A stretch of 64,000 nucleotides of DNA from Granulicella sp. (GTDB lineage Bacteria; Acidobacteriota; Terriglobia; Terriglobales; Acidobacteriaceae), in NCBI GenBank assembly GCA_025408425.1, contig JANXYX010000012.1:124001-188000 (forward strand), given 5' to 3'. The position numbers and the translations under genes were made by a program. How positions within the stretch are numbered: position 1 is the first letter of the stretch; every line of letters starts with the position of its first letter. Of the stretch, positions 36,189-45,563 are shown in pieces. Below the pieces are notes generated by a model that saw only the letters and a program-made list of their open reading frames with translations, was not told the origin of the DNA and searched no databases.

Positions 36189-38594
36189 TTAGCGGAGGTG
36201 GCTGCTGGGTTTGGTGGGGAGGGTGAAGTGGACTGTGGTGCCCTGGCCCGGGGTGCTGGTGGCCCAGATGCGTCCACCGTGGTGGCTGACGATGCTGCGG
36301 CAGATAGCGAGGCCCAGGCCGGTGCCGCCCATGGAGCGGGAGTCTGATGCGTCGCCCTGCTGGAAGCGGTCGAAGATGTGCTCGAGCTTGTCGGCGGGGA
36401 TGCCACGGCCCTGATCGGAGACTTCGATGATGGCTTCGTTCTCGTCATGACCTTTGGCGGTGAGGTGGATCTCACTGCCTGGGGGGGAGAACTTGATGGC
36501 GTTGGAGATGAGGTTATTCAGGGCCTGCACGATGCGGTCTGGGTCTGCCCAGACGTTGACACCATTGGCTGCGTAGAAGATGCGGATGTTGGGGCGAGGG
36601 GTGCGGGTCTGCTGCACTGTGACGGCGCGTCGCAGGAGGTCTTCGGCGCTACACATGGTGAGCTGCAGTTCGGCTTTGCCGGAGCCGATGCGTTCGAGGT
36701 CGAGGATGTCGTTGACAAGACGGACGAGGCGATCGGTGTTGCTGATGGCGATCTCGAGCATCTGCTGGGTCTTCTCAGGACGGGTGGTGAGTGCGCCGCC
36801 GGCGAGGAGGCCGAGTGCTCCGCGGAGTGACGTGAGTGGAGTGCGGAGTTCGTGGGAGACGGTGGAGATGAACTCGTCCTTCATGCGGTCGAGGGCGCGG
36901 CGCTCTGTGGTATCGGTGAAGGCGACGACGACGCCAACGGCTTTGCCTTCTCCCTTGCTGTCGTTGGTGGAGTCGATTTGGGGACGGGCGACGTACTCGA
37001 CCGGGAAGCTGGTGCCGTCTTTGCGCCAGAAGATTTCGTTGGCGACGCGGACGGTATCGCGATGGCTGAGGCTGTTGCGGATGGGGGAGTCATCTGCGGG
37101 GTATGGCGTGCCGTCGGTGCGAGTGTGTTGAATGAGCTCGTGCATGTTGCGGCCGAGCATCTCGTTTTGTTTGTATCCGAGCATTTGAGCGGCTGCGGAG
37201 TTGACGACGGTGACGTTTCCATCAAGGTCGATACCGAAGATACCGTCGCCGACTGATTCGAGGATGGAGTCTGACTGGCGGGTGAGCGTGCGGAGACGGC
37301 CTTCGACGCGAACCTGTTCGCTGATATCGACGCCGATGCCGAGGACGTAGGGGTCTCGTCCGGGGACGTCGATGAGCTTGTTGCGATAGGCGATGACTCG
37401 GGTTTCGCCATCCGCGTGGGAGAGATGGAGCAGACCCTGAGCCTCACCGGTTTCCGCGATGAAATGGAGATAGGCAGGTATGGCGTGGCGACGGTCTGGG
37501 GTGATGAATTCGGCGAGGGGATGGCCGACCATCTCGTCGAGGGTGCGACCGAGGCTGTGCGCTCCGTAAGCGTTGATAGAGAGGAGTGTGCCGTTGAGGT
37601 CGTGGGTGCAGACCATGCCGAGCGAACCTTCAACTAGCTGACGGTACCGCGCTTCGCTTTCGCGGAGTGTGTCTTCTGCAGCGCGCTGAATAGTGACGTC
37701 GATGCCGGTGGCAATGATGAATCCGACCTGGTCCTGGGCGTCGCGAAGGGCGGTGGCGGACCAGGCGATGCGGCGGAGAGAGCCATCACGATTGAGCCAC
37801 TGATTCTCGAAGACTGCAGGGAAGCCACCGGCGCGGAGGCTTTCGAACTGTTCTATGGCCTGCGGGATGTCTTCGTGGGGGATTAGCTTGTCCCAGGCGT
37901 AACGACCGGTGAGCGTGGAGAAGTCATAGCCGGAGGCGTTTTCGCAGGCACGGTTGAAGCGGACGATGCGGCCGGCGGTATCGTAGACGACGACGAGGGC
38001 GGCGACGGTATCGAGTACGGCCATGACGAAGTTGCGCTCGACGGTGAGAGCGGACTCGACCCTTTGACGGGCACGGGCGGCACGGTCGATCTGACGGATT
38101 CTGCCGTTGAGTTCGAGGCGCGTGATCACCTGACGGCTGAGGATGCTGAGCGCGTTGGCTTGGGCGGGAGCGAGGGTGCGGGCAGGGCCGTCAAGAACGA
38201 GTAGCGCTCCGATGCTTATTCCACTGGGCGTCGTAAGGGGAGCCCCGGCGTAGAAACGGAGTGCGAGGCCGTTGATAAAGATGCCTTCGGGAGCGAATTC
38301 GGGATCTTTACGTGCGTCTCGGACCTCGTAGACGGTGTCGCCCATGATGGTGGTTTCGCACGGCAGGCATCCGAGAGGAACCTCGGGGACGTCGAGACCT
38401 ATATGTGACTTCAACCAGATACGGTCTGCGCCGATGAATGAGATCGCGGCGATGGGGGTATTGCAGATCTGGGCGGCGAGCCTGGCGATGTCGTCGAGGA
38501 TGGGATCGGGCGCGGAGTTGAGGACCTCGTAATGAGCGAGAGCTTCTAGCCGGAGTGCTTCGTCTTTTACAAGGATGGCATTCATCAGACTCAC
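36189..38594 (-). CDS. GAF/PAS-domain sensor histidine kinase
   Basis: This 801-residue soluble kinase has an N-terminal GAF domain (about 25-165; ICNTPIAAISFIG, GCLPCETTIMGD). Three PAS domains follow near 190-300, 315-430 and 440-560, for example GDGIFGIDLDGNVTVVNSAA. The HisKA box is FISTVSHELRTPL, with H581. The HATPase domain (about 680-795) has NLISNAIKFSPPGSE, SDQGRGIPADKLEHIFDRFQ and TGLGLAICRSIVSHHGG. No transmembrane helix and no receiver domain are present. Several PAS domains suggest redox, light or ligand sensing. No partner regulator lies nearby. Confidence 0.93.
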   Translation of the reverse strand: MSLMNAILVKDEALRLEALAHYEVLNSAPDPILDDIARLAAQICNTPIAAISFIGADRIWLKSHIGLDVPEVPLGCLPCETTIMGDTVYEVRDARKDPEFAPEGIFINGLALRFYAGAPLTTPSGISIGALLVLDGPARTLAPAQANALSILSRQVITRLELNGRIRQIDRAARARQRVESALTVERNFVMAVLDTVAALVVVYDTAGRIVRFNRACENASGYDFSTLTGRYAWDKLIPHEDIPQAIEQFESLRAGGFPAVFENQWLNRDGSLRRIAWSATALRDAQDQVGFIIATGIDVTIQRAAEDTLRESEARYRQLVEGSLGMVCTHDLNGTLLSINAYGAHSLGRTLDEMVGHPLAEFITPDRRHAIPAYLHFIAETGEAQGLLHLSHADGETRVIAYRNKLIDVPGRDPYVLGIGVDISEQVRVEGRLRTLTRQSDSILESVGDGIFGIDLDGNVTVVNSAAAQMLGYKQNEMLGRNMHELIQHTRTDGTPYPADDSPIRNSLSHRDTVRVANEIFWRKDGTSFPVEYVARPQIDSTNDSKGEGKAVGVVVAFTDTTERRALDRMKDEFISTVSHELRTPLTSLRGALGLLAGGALTTRPEKTQQMLEIAISNTDRLVRLVNDILDLERIGSGKAELQLTMCSAEDLLRRAVTVQQTRTPRPNIRIFYAANGVNVWADPDRIVQALNNLISNAIKFSPPGSEIHLTAKGHDENEAIIEVSDQGRGIPADKLEHIFDRFQQGDASDSRSMGGTGLGLAICRSIVSHHGGRIWATSTPGQGTTVHFTLPTKPSSHLR

Positions 38595-38648
38595 TGATGG
38601 TAGGCAATTCGCTATCTGTTCGCACTGCTACTTTTGGGGTAGCGAGAG

Positions 38649-39368
38649 TTACGGCTTGGGGAGGACACAGCATTCGCCGCTGGCTGGAGGCTCGTTGGAG
38701 CTGGCGTCGAGTGCTACTTTCCAGGTTCCGTCAGGAACTTTTTTCCACACGGTGAAGTAACGTCCGGTGACGAGGACGGGCTGACCGTTCTTGTCGCTGG
38801 AGCGGCCTTCGTAGTGTCCCCAGGTGAAGCCCATGTCGTTAGATGGTCCCATCTGGGCTCCCTGGGGGGTCCAGATGAGCTGGTAGGTTTTGGGGTCCCA
38901 CTGGGCCTGGGCGGCGATGGAGGCGCGTCCAAGGACGGCGGGACGTCCGTTATTGAGGGTAACGGCGTCGTCGGCGAACCAGGTGGCAAAGGCTTTACCT
39001 CCGCCGGTTGCGACGGATTGGGAGAAGCGGCCTTCCAGTTCCATGAGGAGCAATACGCCGGGGCTGAGGGTGGGTTGGGCGAGCGGACTGGGAACGATGG
39101 ATGGGCGGGCGAGGGAATCGAAGGCGGGAGTAGCTGCGGGCAGCACGGTAGGTGTAGGTGGGGTGGCTGTCTGGATTCCAGTGGGAACAGTCGATTTGAT
39201 TCCGGGCTGAACGTCGTTTTGAACGCCGGACTGGACGGCTGGTAGGACCCCGGTTTGAACGCCAGGGTGGACGCCGGTTTGAACGGCACTGGAAGGGGCG
39301 CTTTGGGCAGCGATGGGAAGTGCGGCAAGTACGCACAGGAGAGAAGCGAGTTGGCCGAGCCTCAGCAT
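38649..39368 (-). CDS. Secreted DUF4440/SnoaL-like protein with tetrapeptide repeats
   Basis: The 239-residue protein begins with a signal peptide (LASLLCVLAALPIAAQ, cut near residue 22). Residues 29-68 are ten four-residue repeats of the type V-Q-T-G or I-Q-T-A, encoded by 12-base units. A linker then leads to an NTF2/DUF4440-like domain (about 105-225), with LELEGRFSQSVATGG, FATWFADDAV and a GTWKVALDASSNEPP end. Such domains often are steroid-isomerase-like but usually uncharacterised. I start at ATG 39368; the frame stays open further upstream but overlaps other coding sequence. Confidence 0.78.
   Translation of the reverse strand: MLRLGQLASLLCVLAALPIAAQSAPSSAVQTGVHPGVQTGVLPAVQSGVQNDVQPGIKSTVPTGIQTATPPTPTVLPAATPAFDSLARPSIVPSPLAQPTLSPGVLLLMELEGRFSQSVATGGGKAFATWFADDAVTLNNGRPAVLGRASIAAQAQWDPKTYQLIWTPQGAQMGPSNDMGFTWGHYEGRSSDKNGQPVLVTGRYFTVWKKVPDGTWKVALDASSNEPPASGECCVLPKP
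39165..39284 (-). repeat. Ten 12-base in-frame units in the DUF4440-like gene
   Basis: The coding strand reads ten consecutive 12-base units, each V/I-x-x-G/A/D/T (VQTG, VHPG, VQTG, VLPA, VQSG, VQND, VQPG, IKST, VPTG, IQTA). Unit DNA is similar but not identical, as expected for an aged tandem repeat. Confidence 0.8.
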
Positions 39369-39549
39369 AGGGGAAATGCTACCAGTGAACGATAGTTTGG
39401 GCGCTATGGCCCTGTGGAAGAGGGATCTACCGCCTTGCAGATAGACGCAAGGATATGGAGAACGGTGTGATGGGTATCCTGGGTGGCTGGCGGGATAAGT
39501 CGCTGGTGGGGCTATAGCTGCTGATATTCTGCGACTTGAGCCCATAACT

Positions 39550-41010
39550 ATGAGACTGCAAAAGCAAGAAATTGGATTTCTCGCTGCGGGTATGATCCTG
39601 CTGGCGTGTGGAACAATGCTGCGGCTGCTGGAAGGTCCGTCTGGGCAAGTGGCGGGATTGAGCCTGCGATGGGCTGGCGTTTTGTTGCTGATGGTGTTCG
39701 CGGTGCGGCGCAAGTCGCTGACACCGTGGATCTTTGTGGCGATGGTAGCGGGTGCGGAATTGGGGTTTGATGCTCCGCATTTTGCGGTTGGGCTTAGGGT
39801 CTTTAGCGATATTTTTTTGAGACTGATCAAGACGATTGTAGGGCCGCTGATTCTGGCTACGCTGATCTCCGGGATAGCCGGGCATGGTGATTTGAAGAGT
39901 GTTGGGCGGATGGGGTTGAAAAGCCTGGTGTACTTCGAAGTGGTAACGACGCTGGCGCTGGTGATTGGGCTGGTTGCGATCAACTGGAGCAAGGCTGGGG
40001 TGGGTCTGAATGTCGGATCGCCGGCTGTGATCGCGCAGACGAGTGCGGGTGCAGTGGTGCCTGCCGCTGGCGCTGCCTCTTCTGCTACCACTGCGCAGCC
40101 GATGCGATGGGATGAACTGCTGCTGCATGTGTTTCCGGAAAATATTGCGAAGTCGATCGCTGAGGGCCAAATCCTACAGGTATCAGTCTTTGCAATCTTC
40201 TTCGGGATCGCGCTGGCGACGCTGCCGGATGCGAAGCAGGCTCCGGTGTTGCGGCTGACTGAGTCGTTGAGCGAGGTGATGTTTCGGTTTACGAACGTGA
40301 TTATGTACTTTGCGCCGGTAGGGGTGGGGGCAGCAATGGCGTACACAGTGGGGCAGATGGGGCTGGGGGTGCTGGTGAATCTGGGCAAGCTTGTGCTGAC
40401 GTACTATGGCGCGCTGGCTGGTCTCGGGTTACTGGTACTGCTGCCGGTGATGCTGCTGTTTCGGATCCCGGTGCGGGGGTTTCTGGCGGCGATTGTGGAA
40501 CCGGCATCGATTGCATTTGCTACAAGTGCTTCTGAGGCGGCGTTGCCTCGGGCAATGGAGTCCATGGAGGCGTTTGGAGTGCCGCGAAAGATTGTGGCGT
40601 TCGTGATTCCGGCGGGGTACAGCTTCAATATGGATGGTGCGGCGGTGTATCTAACGCTCGGAGCGGTCTTTGTGGCGCAGGCGGCGGGGATGCATCTGGG
40701 GCTAGGGCAACAGTTGGTGATTGTGTTCATGCTGATGCTGGCAAGCAAGGGAGTGAGTGGGGTACCGCGCGCGACGCTGATGGTGTTGATGGCAACGGCT
40801 GCAACGCTGCATCTTCCGGCAGAACCTATCTTCGTGATTCTGGGAGTAGATGCGCTGATGGATATGGGGCGGACGACGGTGAATGTGGTGGGGAACTGTC
40901 TGGCGAGCGTAGTGGTAGCAAAGTGGGAGGGCGAGTTCCGAAGCGAGTTGCCGTCGCTGTCGGTGGTGGAAGGAGTGGCACAGGAGGGAATTCTGTTGAT
41001 TTCGAAATAA
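39550..41010 (+). CDS. Dicarboxylate/amino acid:cation symporter (DAACS/SDF family)
   Basis: The 486-residue protein has the GltP/DctA family layout. Motifs include FLRLIKTIVGPLILATLISG in the first helices, the hairpin-1 ATSASEAALPRAMES, GYSFNMDGAAVYLTLGAVFV (helix 7 metal/substrate motif) and GVSGVPRATLMVLMATA. It would import C4-dicarboxylates or acidic amino acids with Na+ or H+. It has an extra N-terminal part of about 60 residues including one hydrophobic segment. The 181 bases upstream hold no identifiable element. Confidence 0.9.
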   Translation: MRLQKQEIGFLAAGMILLACGTMLRLLEGPSGQVAGLSLRWAGVLLLMVFAVRRKSLTPWIFVAMVAGAELGFDAPHFAVGLRVFSDIFLRLIKTIVGPLILATLISGIAGHGDLKSVGRMGLKSLVYFEVVTTLALVIGLVAINWSKAGVGLNVGSPAVIAQTSAGAVVPAAGAASSATTAQPMRWDELLLHVFPENIAKSIAEGQILQVSVFAIFFGIALATLPDAKQAPVLRLTESLSEVMFRFTNVIMYFAPVGVGAAMAYTVGQMGLGVLVNLGKLVLTYYGALAGLGLLVLLPVMLLFRIPVRGFLAAIVEPASIAFATSASEAALPRAMESMEAFGVPRKIVAFVIPAGYSFNMDGAAVYLTLGAVFVAQAAGMHLGLGQQLVIVFMLMLASKGVSGVPRATLMVLMATAATLHLPAEPIFVILGVDALMDMGRTTVNVVGNCLASVVVAKWEGEFRSELPSLSVVEGVAQEGILLISK

Positions 41011-41132
41011 AGGCGGTTGGCGTCGAAGGGTTGATATACTTAAGGGCTACGCGCACACACTAATGTTGGACATGATTTTTGCGCAGTAACGGGCCGCGAC
41101 AGCTTTGAGCGAGTGTCGCAGAACAGGTTGGA

Positions 41133-43022
41133 ATGAGCAACATTCTAGATAGGATAGATTCGCCAGTAGATGTGAAGAAGCTGTCCATGACAGAGTTGGA
41201 GGCGCTGGCTGAAGAGATACGGGAACGGCTGATTGTTGGCGTATCGAAGACCGGCGGCCACATTGGACCCAATCTTGGGGTAGTTGAGCTGACACTGGCC
41301 ATGCATTATGTTTTTGACACTCCCAAAGACAGCTTTATTTTTGATGTGAGCCATCAGGCCTATGTTCACAAGCTGCTGACGGGACGGCGTGAGCTGTTCC
41401 ATACGATCCGTCAGCCGGGCGGGTTGAACGGCTTTATGCTGCGTACGGAGAGCGTTCATGACAGCTATGGAGCTGGTCATGCGGGGACGGCTCTGTCTGC
41501 TGCGCTGGGAATGGCAGTGGCGCGGGATATGTCTGGCGGTAACGAGAATATTGTCGCTCTTGCCGGGGATGCTGCATTTACGAACGGAATCTCGTTTGAG
41601 GCACTGAACAACATTGCGGCGCAGACGAAGCGGTTGATTATTGTGCTGAACGACAATGCGTGGTCGATCGACAAGAACGTGGGAGCGATTGCGGAGTATT
41701 TCCACAAGATTGTGACGAACCCGACGATGTCTAGCCTGCATGACCGGGCAGCGGATCTGCTGGAGAAGTATGGCGGCAAGACGGTTCGGCATGTGGCGCG
41801 CAAGGCGGAAGAAGCGGCGAAGGGGCTGATTGGACCGGGCATGTTGTTTGAAGAGTTCGGATTGAGCTACTACGGACCTGTCGACGGACATAACCTTCCA
41901 CTGCTAATTGAGACGTTCAAGTTTTTGAAGACCCAGAACAAGCCGGTAATCCTGCATGCCATTACGCAGAAGGGTAAAGGGTTTCAACCAGCGCTGGAGA
42001 AGCAGAAGAAGTTTCATGGCCTGGGTCCGTATGACGCTGAGACGGGTGAGACGAAGTCGGCTGGCCAGAAGACGTATTCGGAGATTTTTGCTGAATCTTT
42101 AACACGGTTGGCGAACGGGAATGACAAAGTGGTCGCGATTACCGCGGCGATGCCGAACGGGACTGCGCTGGATCTGTTCCGTCCGCATCATCCTAACCGT
42201 TATTTCGACGTTGGGATCGCGGAAGAACATGCAGTGATCTTCGCGGCAGGAATGGCGACGAAGGGCTATAAGCCGTTCTGCGCAATTTACTCGACGTTTC
42301 TGCAGCGGGCGTTCGACCAGATTGTACATGACGTATGCCTGCAGAACTTGCCGGTGGTGTTCTGCATGGATCGCGGCGGGTTGAGTGGGGATGATGGCCC
42401 AACGCACCATGGGCTGTTCGACATCAGTTATCTGCGCGGTGTTCCGAACCTGATCCACATGGTTCCGAAGGACGAGGATGAACTATCGGACATGATGTAC
42501 ACGGCTATGTTGCATGAAGGGCCGAGTGCGATTCGGTATCCGCGTGGAACGGGACCGGGGACACCGGTGAAGGATAAGCCGGTAGAGATTGCGATTGGAA
42601 AAGCCGAGGTGATTCAAGATGGCGCGGATATTGCAATCTTCGGATTGGGAGCGATGCTGCCCGATGCCTTACGACTTGCAGAGATGTTGACGGCTGAAGG
42701 GTTTTCAGCAGCGGTGATCAATCCACGGTTTGCAAAGCCGATCGACCGCGAGTGCGTGGCGGAGTATGGCAGCAAGTGCGGGTTGGTGATCTCACTGGAA
42801 GATCATGTGCTGGCTGGCGGGTTTGGTTCGGCGGTGCTGGAGACAATCAACGAACTGGAGCTATCAGTGCCTATGGTCCGGATTGGCTGGCCAGATGCGT
42901 TTATCGAGCATGGCAAGGTCGAGGCGCTGCGGGCGAAGTATGGGCTAACCGCGGAGGCTGCACTGGCCAAGGCCAGACCGTACCTGGTCGCCATGGAGAA
43001 TAAGCGGATGGCGTTGCGATAG
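41133..43022 (+). CDS. dxs: 1-deoxy-D-xylulose-5-phosphate synthase
   Basis: DXS condenses pyruvate and glyceraldehyde 3-phosphate using thiamine diphosphate in the MEP isoprenoid pathway. It shows GGHIGPNLGVVELTLAMHYV, SHQAYVHKLLTGR, GDAAFTNGISFEALNNI (ThDP region, residues about 145-160), RGGLSGDDGPTHHGLFDISY and the transketolase C domain. The ThDP motif has GDA where most DXS have GDG, a variant known from Chlamydiae and Verrucomicrobia lineages as I recall. The 629-residue length is normal. A strong terminator follows. Confidence 0.94.
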   Translation: MSNILDRIDSPVDVKKLSMTELEALAEEIRERLIVGVSKTGGHIGPNLGVVELTLAMHYVFDTPKDSFIFDVSHQAYVHKLLTGRRELFHTIRQPGGLNGFMLRTESVHDSYGAGHAGTALSAALGMAVARDMSGGNENIVALAGDAAFTNGISFEALNNIAAQTKRLIIVLNDNAWSIDKNVGAIAEYFHKIVTNPTMSSLHDRAADLLEKYGGKTVRHVARKAEEAAKGLIGPGMLFEEFGLSYYGPVDGHNLPLLIETFKFLKTQNKPVILHAITQKGKGFQPALEKQKKFHGLGPYDAETGETKSAGQKTYSEIFAESLTRLANGNDKVVAITAAMPNGTALDLFRPHHPNRYFDVGIAEEHAVIFAAGMATKGYKPFCAIYSTFLQRAFDQIVHDVCLQNLPVVFCMDRGGLSGDDGPTHHGLFDISYLRGVPNLIHMVPKDEDELSDMMYTAMLHEGPSAIRYPRGTGPGTPVKDKPVEIAIGKAEVIQDGADIAIFGLGAMLPDALRLAEMLTAEGFSAAVINPRFAKPIDRECVAEYGSKCGLVISLEDHVLAGGFGSAVLETINELELSVPMVRIGWPDAFIEHGKVEALRAKYGLTAEAALAKARPYLVAMENKRMALR

Positions 43023-43047
43023 CGGTTCAAGAGTAGATGGGTTAGAC

Positions 43048-43077
43048 AAAGACGGGCTGCTAATGCAGCCCGTCTTT
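43048..43077. terminator. Terminator after dxs
   Basis: A perfect 13-bp stem (43048-43060 with 43065-43077) encloses TAAT and runs into TTCTTGA. A-rich bases precede it, so it can act in both directions (the SRPBCC gene converges). Confidence 0.85.
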
Positions 43078-43153
43078 CTTGATTTTGGGAGTTAGTGATT
43101 ACTGCTTCACGACGACGCGGTGCTTTTTTCGCTTTGCTTGCCGGGACTCCAGG

Positions 43154-43711
43154 CTATCGACGGGCGAACATGCGAGGGAAGAGTTCGGCGGTGCGTGTCT
43201 GGCGGTAGGCGAAGGTGCTGCGGATTTGACGGTCGAAGAAGAGGCGTTGGGCGAGGTCGCCGAGGGAGCCGTAGGGTAGTTCGTACTCGATTTGGTCGCG
43301 GACGAGTGTTCCGTGGATGGGGACGCCGGAGACGTTTGCGCGGGTCTCGGGCTGGAGTTGATGACAGTGGCGCCAGTAGGCAAGTGGACCACGCAACTGG
43401 ATGTCGCAGAAGTGATCGTTCCAGGCGAACTCGGAGATCTCTGCCTCCCACGGTACGCGGATCGGAGAGAAAGGAAACGGGCGAAAGCTGAGGGTCATGC
43501 GCGTTCCTGCGCCGGCGACGATACCCTTGAGGCGAAGAGCAGGATCTGCGGCGATGGGCCGTGGAGGTGGGGGCGCAAAGGCAGCTTCTTCAATGCGCGC
43601 TCTCTGCCAGGATGGCATGAGTCGGGGAAGGTTCTCCGGGTTGCCGAAGAAGGCGAAGACTAACTCGATGGGGTATGGGAGCCATTGCTCGGCGTGGAAG
43701 GTGTGGCGCAT
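43154..43711 (-). CDS. SRPBCC (START/Bet v 1-like) family protein
   Basis: The 185-residue cytosolic protein has the SRPBCC helix-grip pattern. It begins with a FHAEQWLPYPIELVFAFFGN strand and helix and then a PENLPRLMPSW loop. Strands follow around GTRMTLSFRPFPFS and WEAEISEFAWNDHF, and a long C-terminal helix (DLAQRLFFDRQI). Relatives bind lipids or aid polyketide cyclisation and ubiquinone transport. I cannot tell the ligand. It is convergent with dxs. Confidence 0.8.
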   Translation of the reverse strand: MRHTFHAEQWLPYPIELVFAFFGNPENLPRLMPSWQRARIEEAAFAPPPPRPIAADPALRLKGIVAGAGTRMTLSFRPFPFSPIRVPWEAEISEFAWNDHFCDIQLRGPLAYWRHCHQLQPETRANVSGVPIHGTLVRDQIEYELPYGSLGDLAQRLFFDRQIRSTFAYRQTRTAELFPRMFARR

Positions 43712-43860
43712 CTGCTGAAACTATAGTGGGATGTCGGGGGAAAGAGTAGCGGCGGAAGGAATGATGTCGACTGATGAACAAAACAACTGCATTTGTGAGG
43801 TGTGACGAGAGGTCGCGTGGTAGAAAGGCGGCGACGACAGGATGACGGTGGTGGTGATGG

Positions 43861-43956
43861 CTGCAAACAAGGCTTACGTGGATTGCTGCTGCGATTGTGC
43901 TGGGGTTGATGTTCATCCTGATACTTGGACGTGGGATTGAATGGCATCGCGTGTAG
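43861..43956 (+). CDS. Possible 31-residue single-helix microprotein
   Basis: The frame from CTG 43861 to TAG 43954-43956 encodes a 31-residue peptide, QTRLTWIAAAIVLGLMFILI and then LGRGIEWHRV. This looks like a membrane helix with positive residues on one side. Transcription could end at the terminator at 43961-43990, five bases further. No ATG, GTG or TTG occurs before the helix, so the start is weak; a short sequencing or frame change could hide a better one. Nothing else gene-like is seen in the 296-base gap 43712-44007. Confidence 0.3.
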   Translation: MQTRLTWIAAAIVLGLMFILILGRGIEWHRV

Positions 43957-43960
43957 AACA

Positions 43961-43990
43961 CGTAAAGCGCCTCGGGTGAGGCGCTTTACG
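43961..43990. terminator. Strong terminator downstream of the fasciclin gene
   Basis: A perfect 13-bp stem (43961-43973 with 43978-43990) has loop GGGT. The fasciclin gene stop is 18 bases away on the minus strand. It would also end any plus-strand transcript of the microprotein frame. Confidence 0.85.
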
Positions 43991-44007
43991 TTGTTAGTTC
44001 GAGTGGG

Positions 44008-44568
44008 CTAGTTAGGCATCAAGACGGTGTCGATAACGTGGATGACGCCGTTCGACTGGAATACGTCTGCGGTGGTGACAGTTGCAGTGCCGCCCTTGGC
44101 GTCGGTGAGGATGACGTTCTTGCCGGAAAGGGAAGCGGTGAGCGTCTCGCCTTGAACGGTCTTTAACTCAGCCTTGCCATGACCTTTCTTAATCATTGCG
44201 ACTAGCTGCCTGGAGCTGACGTTACCCGCGACGACATGGTAGGTGAGGATCTTGGTGAGGGTGTCTTTGTTCTCCGGCATAACCAACGTATCGACGGTTC
44301 CGGCTGGGAGCTTGGAGAAGGCATCATCAGTGGGCGCGAATACGGTGAATGGGCCCGCGCTGTTGAGTGTATCTACGAGACCGGCTGCCTTGACTGCAGC
44401 GACCAGAGTGGTGTGGATGGGGGAGTTGAGTGCGTTCGCTACGATGGTTTTGGTGGGGTACATAGCTGCACCACCGACCATGGGGTCGGTCATCTGGGCC
44501 GAGGCAGTAAGAGAACTGATGGCGAGGGCTGCTGCTGCGATGGTGGCGAGGAATGTCGGCTTCTGCAT
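44008..44568 (-). CDS. Secreted fasciclin (FAS1) domain protein
   Basis: The 186-residue product has a signal peptide (MQKPTFLATIAAAALAISSL, cut near ASA-Q). One FAS1 domain follows, with TIVANALNSPIHTTLVAAV, GPFTVFAPTDDAFSKLPAGT, LTYHVVAG and the end VFQSNGVIHVIDTVLMPN. FAS1 proteins mediate adhesion and protein-protein contact. I start at ATG 44568, preceded by AAAGGA, not at the earlier ATG 44634 in the same frame, which would precede the signal peptide with basic residues. Confidence 0.93.
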   Translation of the reverse strand: MQKPTFLATIAAAALAISSLTASAQMTDPMVGGAAMYPTKTIVANALNSPIHTTLVAAVKAAGLVDTLNSAGPFTVFAPTDDAFSKLPAGTVDTLVMPENKDTLTKILTYHVVAGNVSSRQLVAMIKKGHGKAELKTVQGETLTASLSGKNVILTDAKGGTATVTTADVFQSNGVIHVIDTVLMPN

Positions 44569-44832
44569 TTTCTTTATCCTTTGTGTTGTTATTTGCTGAA
44601 TTCTCGTCCCTAGCTTCAGGGGGTTCATAAGCATCTACGTCGCGACGTTCGGAGTGGATTGCTTCTTGCGATGGGATGCTGAGGAAAAATGAATTAGTGC
44701 AAAGAAGAATGAGCTCTATTGCGTGGAGTGACAGGGGTTGTCCGGTTTGTTGATGACACAGAAGACGGCAGTAGCACTATGGTGGCGTTGACAATTCCAG
44801 CGGCGGACCGTCAACTGAAAGTCATTGTGCGC

Positions 44833-45366
44833 ATGGAAAACGAATTGATACGCGAACCATCGTCAGCTCACACTCTCGTAAAGCCGCGGGAACATCACGC
44901 TGCTCACGATCGTGGGTTGTTGATGATCGGACTCTTCAAGCTGGGGAAGGCAATCCTGTTTTTTGGGATTGGCGTAGGCGCGATTCACATGCTTCACAAA
45001 GATCTTGGGGATGAAGTGGTGCGGCTGGCGATGGCGTTGAAGTTCGACCCGGAGAGCCGGTTTGTCTCAATTCTGCTGGAGAAGGCGGACCTGATCGATA
45101 CTCATCGGTTACGCGAGATCGGATTGGCGACGTTTGGCTACTCCGCGCTGGCGCTGACGGAGGGTGTGGGGCTGCTGCTAGAGAAGGTGTGGGCCGAATA
45201 CCTCACGTTGATCCTGACGATCTCGTTCCTGCCTTGGGAGTTGTACGAGCTGGCGCGTCAGCCGAACTGGTTTCGCCTGGGGCTGCTGGGGATCAATCTT
45301 GTTGTGTTGATCTATCTCATGTGGCTGTTACGACGGAAGAAGAACCTGGTGGCTGAGCGGGCGTAG
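44833..45366 (+). CDS. DUF2127 membrane protein
   Basis: The 177-residue product has four hydrophobic segments, among them LLMIGLFKLGKAILFFGIGV and LGLLGINLVVLIYLMWLLRR. It fits the DUF2127 family, whose function is unknown. The N-terminus is soluble and contains several His residues (PREHHAAHDRG). The frame is open from GTG 44719; I chose ATG 44833 (MENELIREP) as likeliest, but evidence is weak. It is 318 bases before mraZ and in the same direction. Confidence 0.75.
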   Translation: MENELIREPSSAHTLVKPREHHAAHDRGLLMIGLFKLGKAILFFGIGVGAIHMLHKDLGDEVVRLAMALKFDPESRFVSILLEKADLIDTHRLREIGLATFGYSALALTEGVGLLLEKVWAEYLTLILTISFLPWELYELARQPNWFRLGLLGINLVVLIYLMWLLRRKKNLVAERA

Positions 45367-45563
45367 TTTTCGCTTTTAGTTCGCCTACCAGAAGGATTCG
45401 GACTCGACAAGTACCCTCCCTGCGCTGAACCTCCGATGCAAACACTAGATGTAGTGGTCTCCGTCAGAGCTTGTACAAGGCGCTGAGTTTTCCACATTTC
45501 GTTCCGGGAAATGCAGAGGTTTGCGCAAATTAGGGCTTTACAGGGGGAGGATGGCGGGTCAGG

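Noticed and set aside
38649..40388. 579-codon minus-strand reading of the DUF4440-like gene extending under the symporter
   Set aside because: Only the part from ATG 39368 downstream is protein-like; the upstream part is antisense to the symporter gene.
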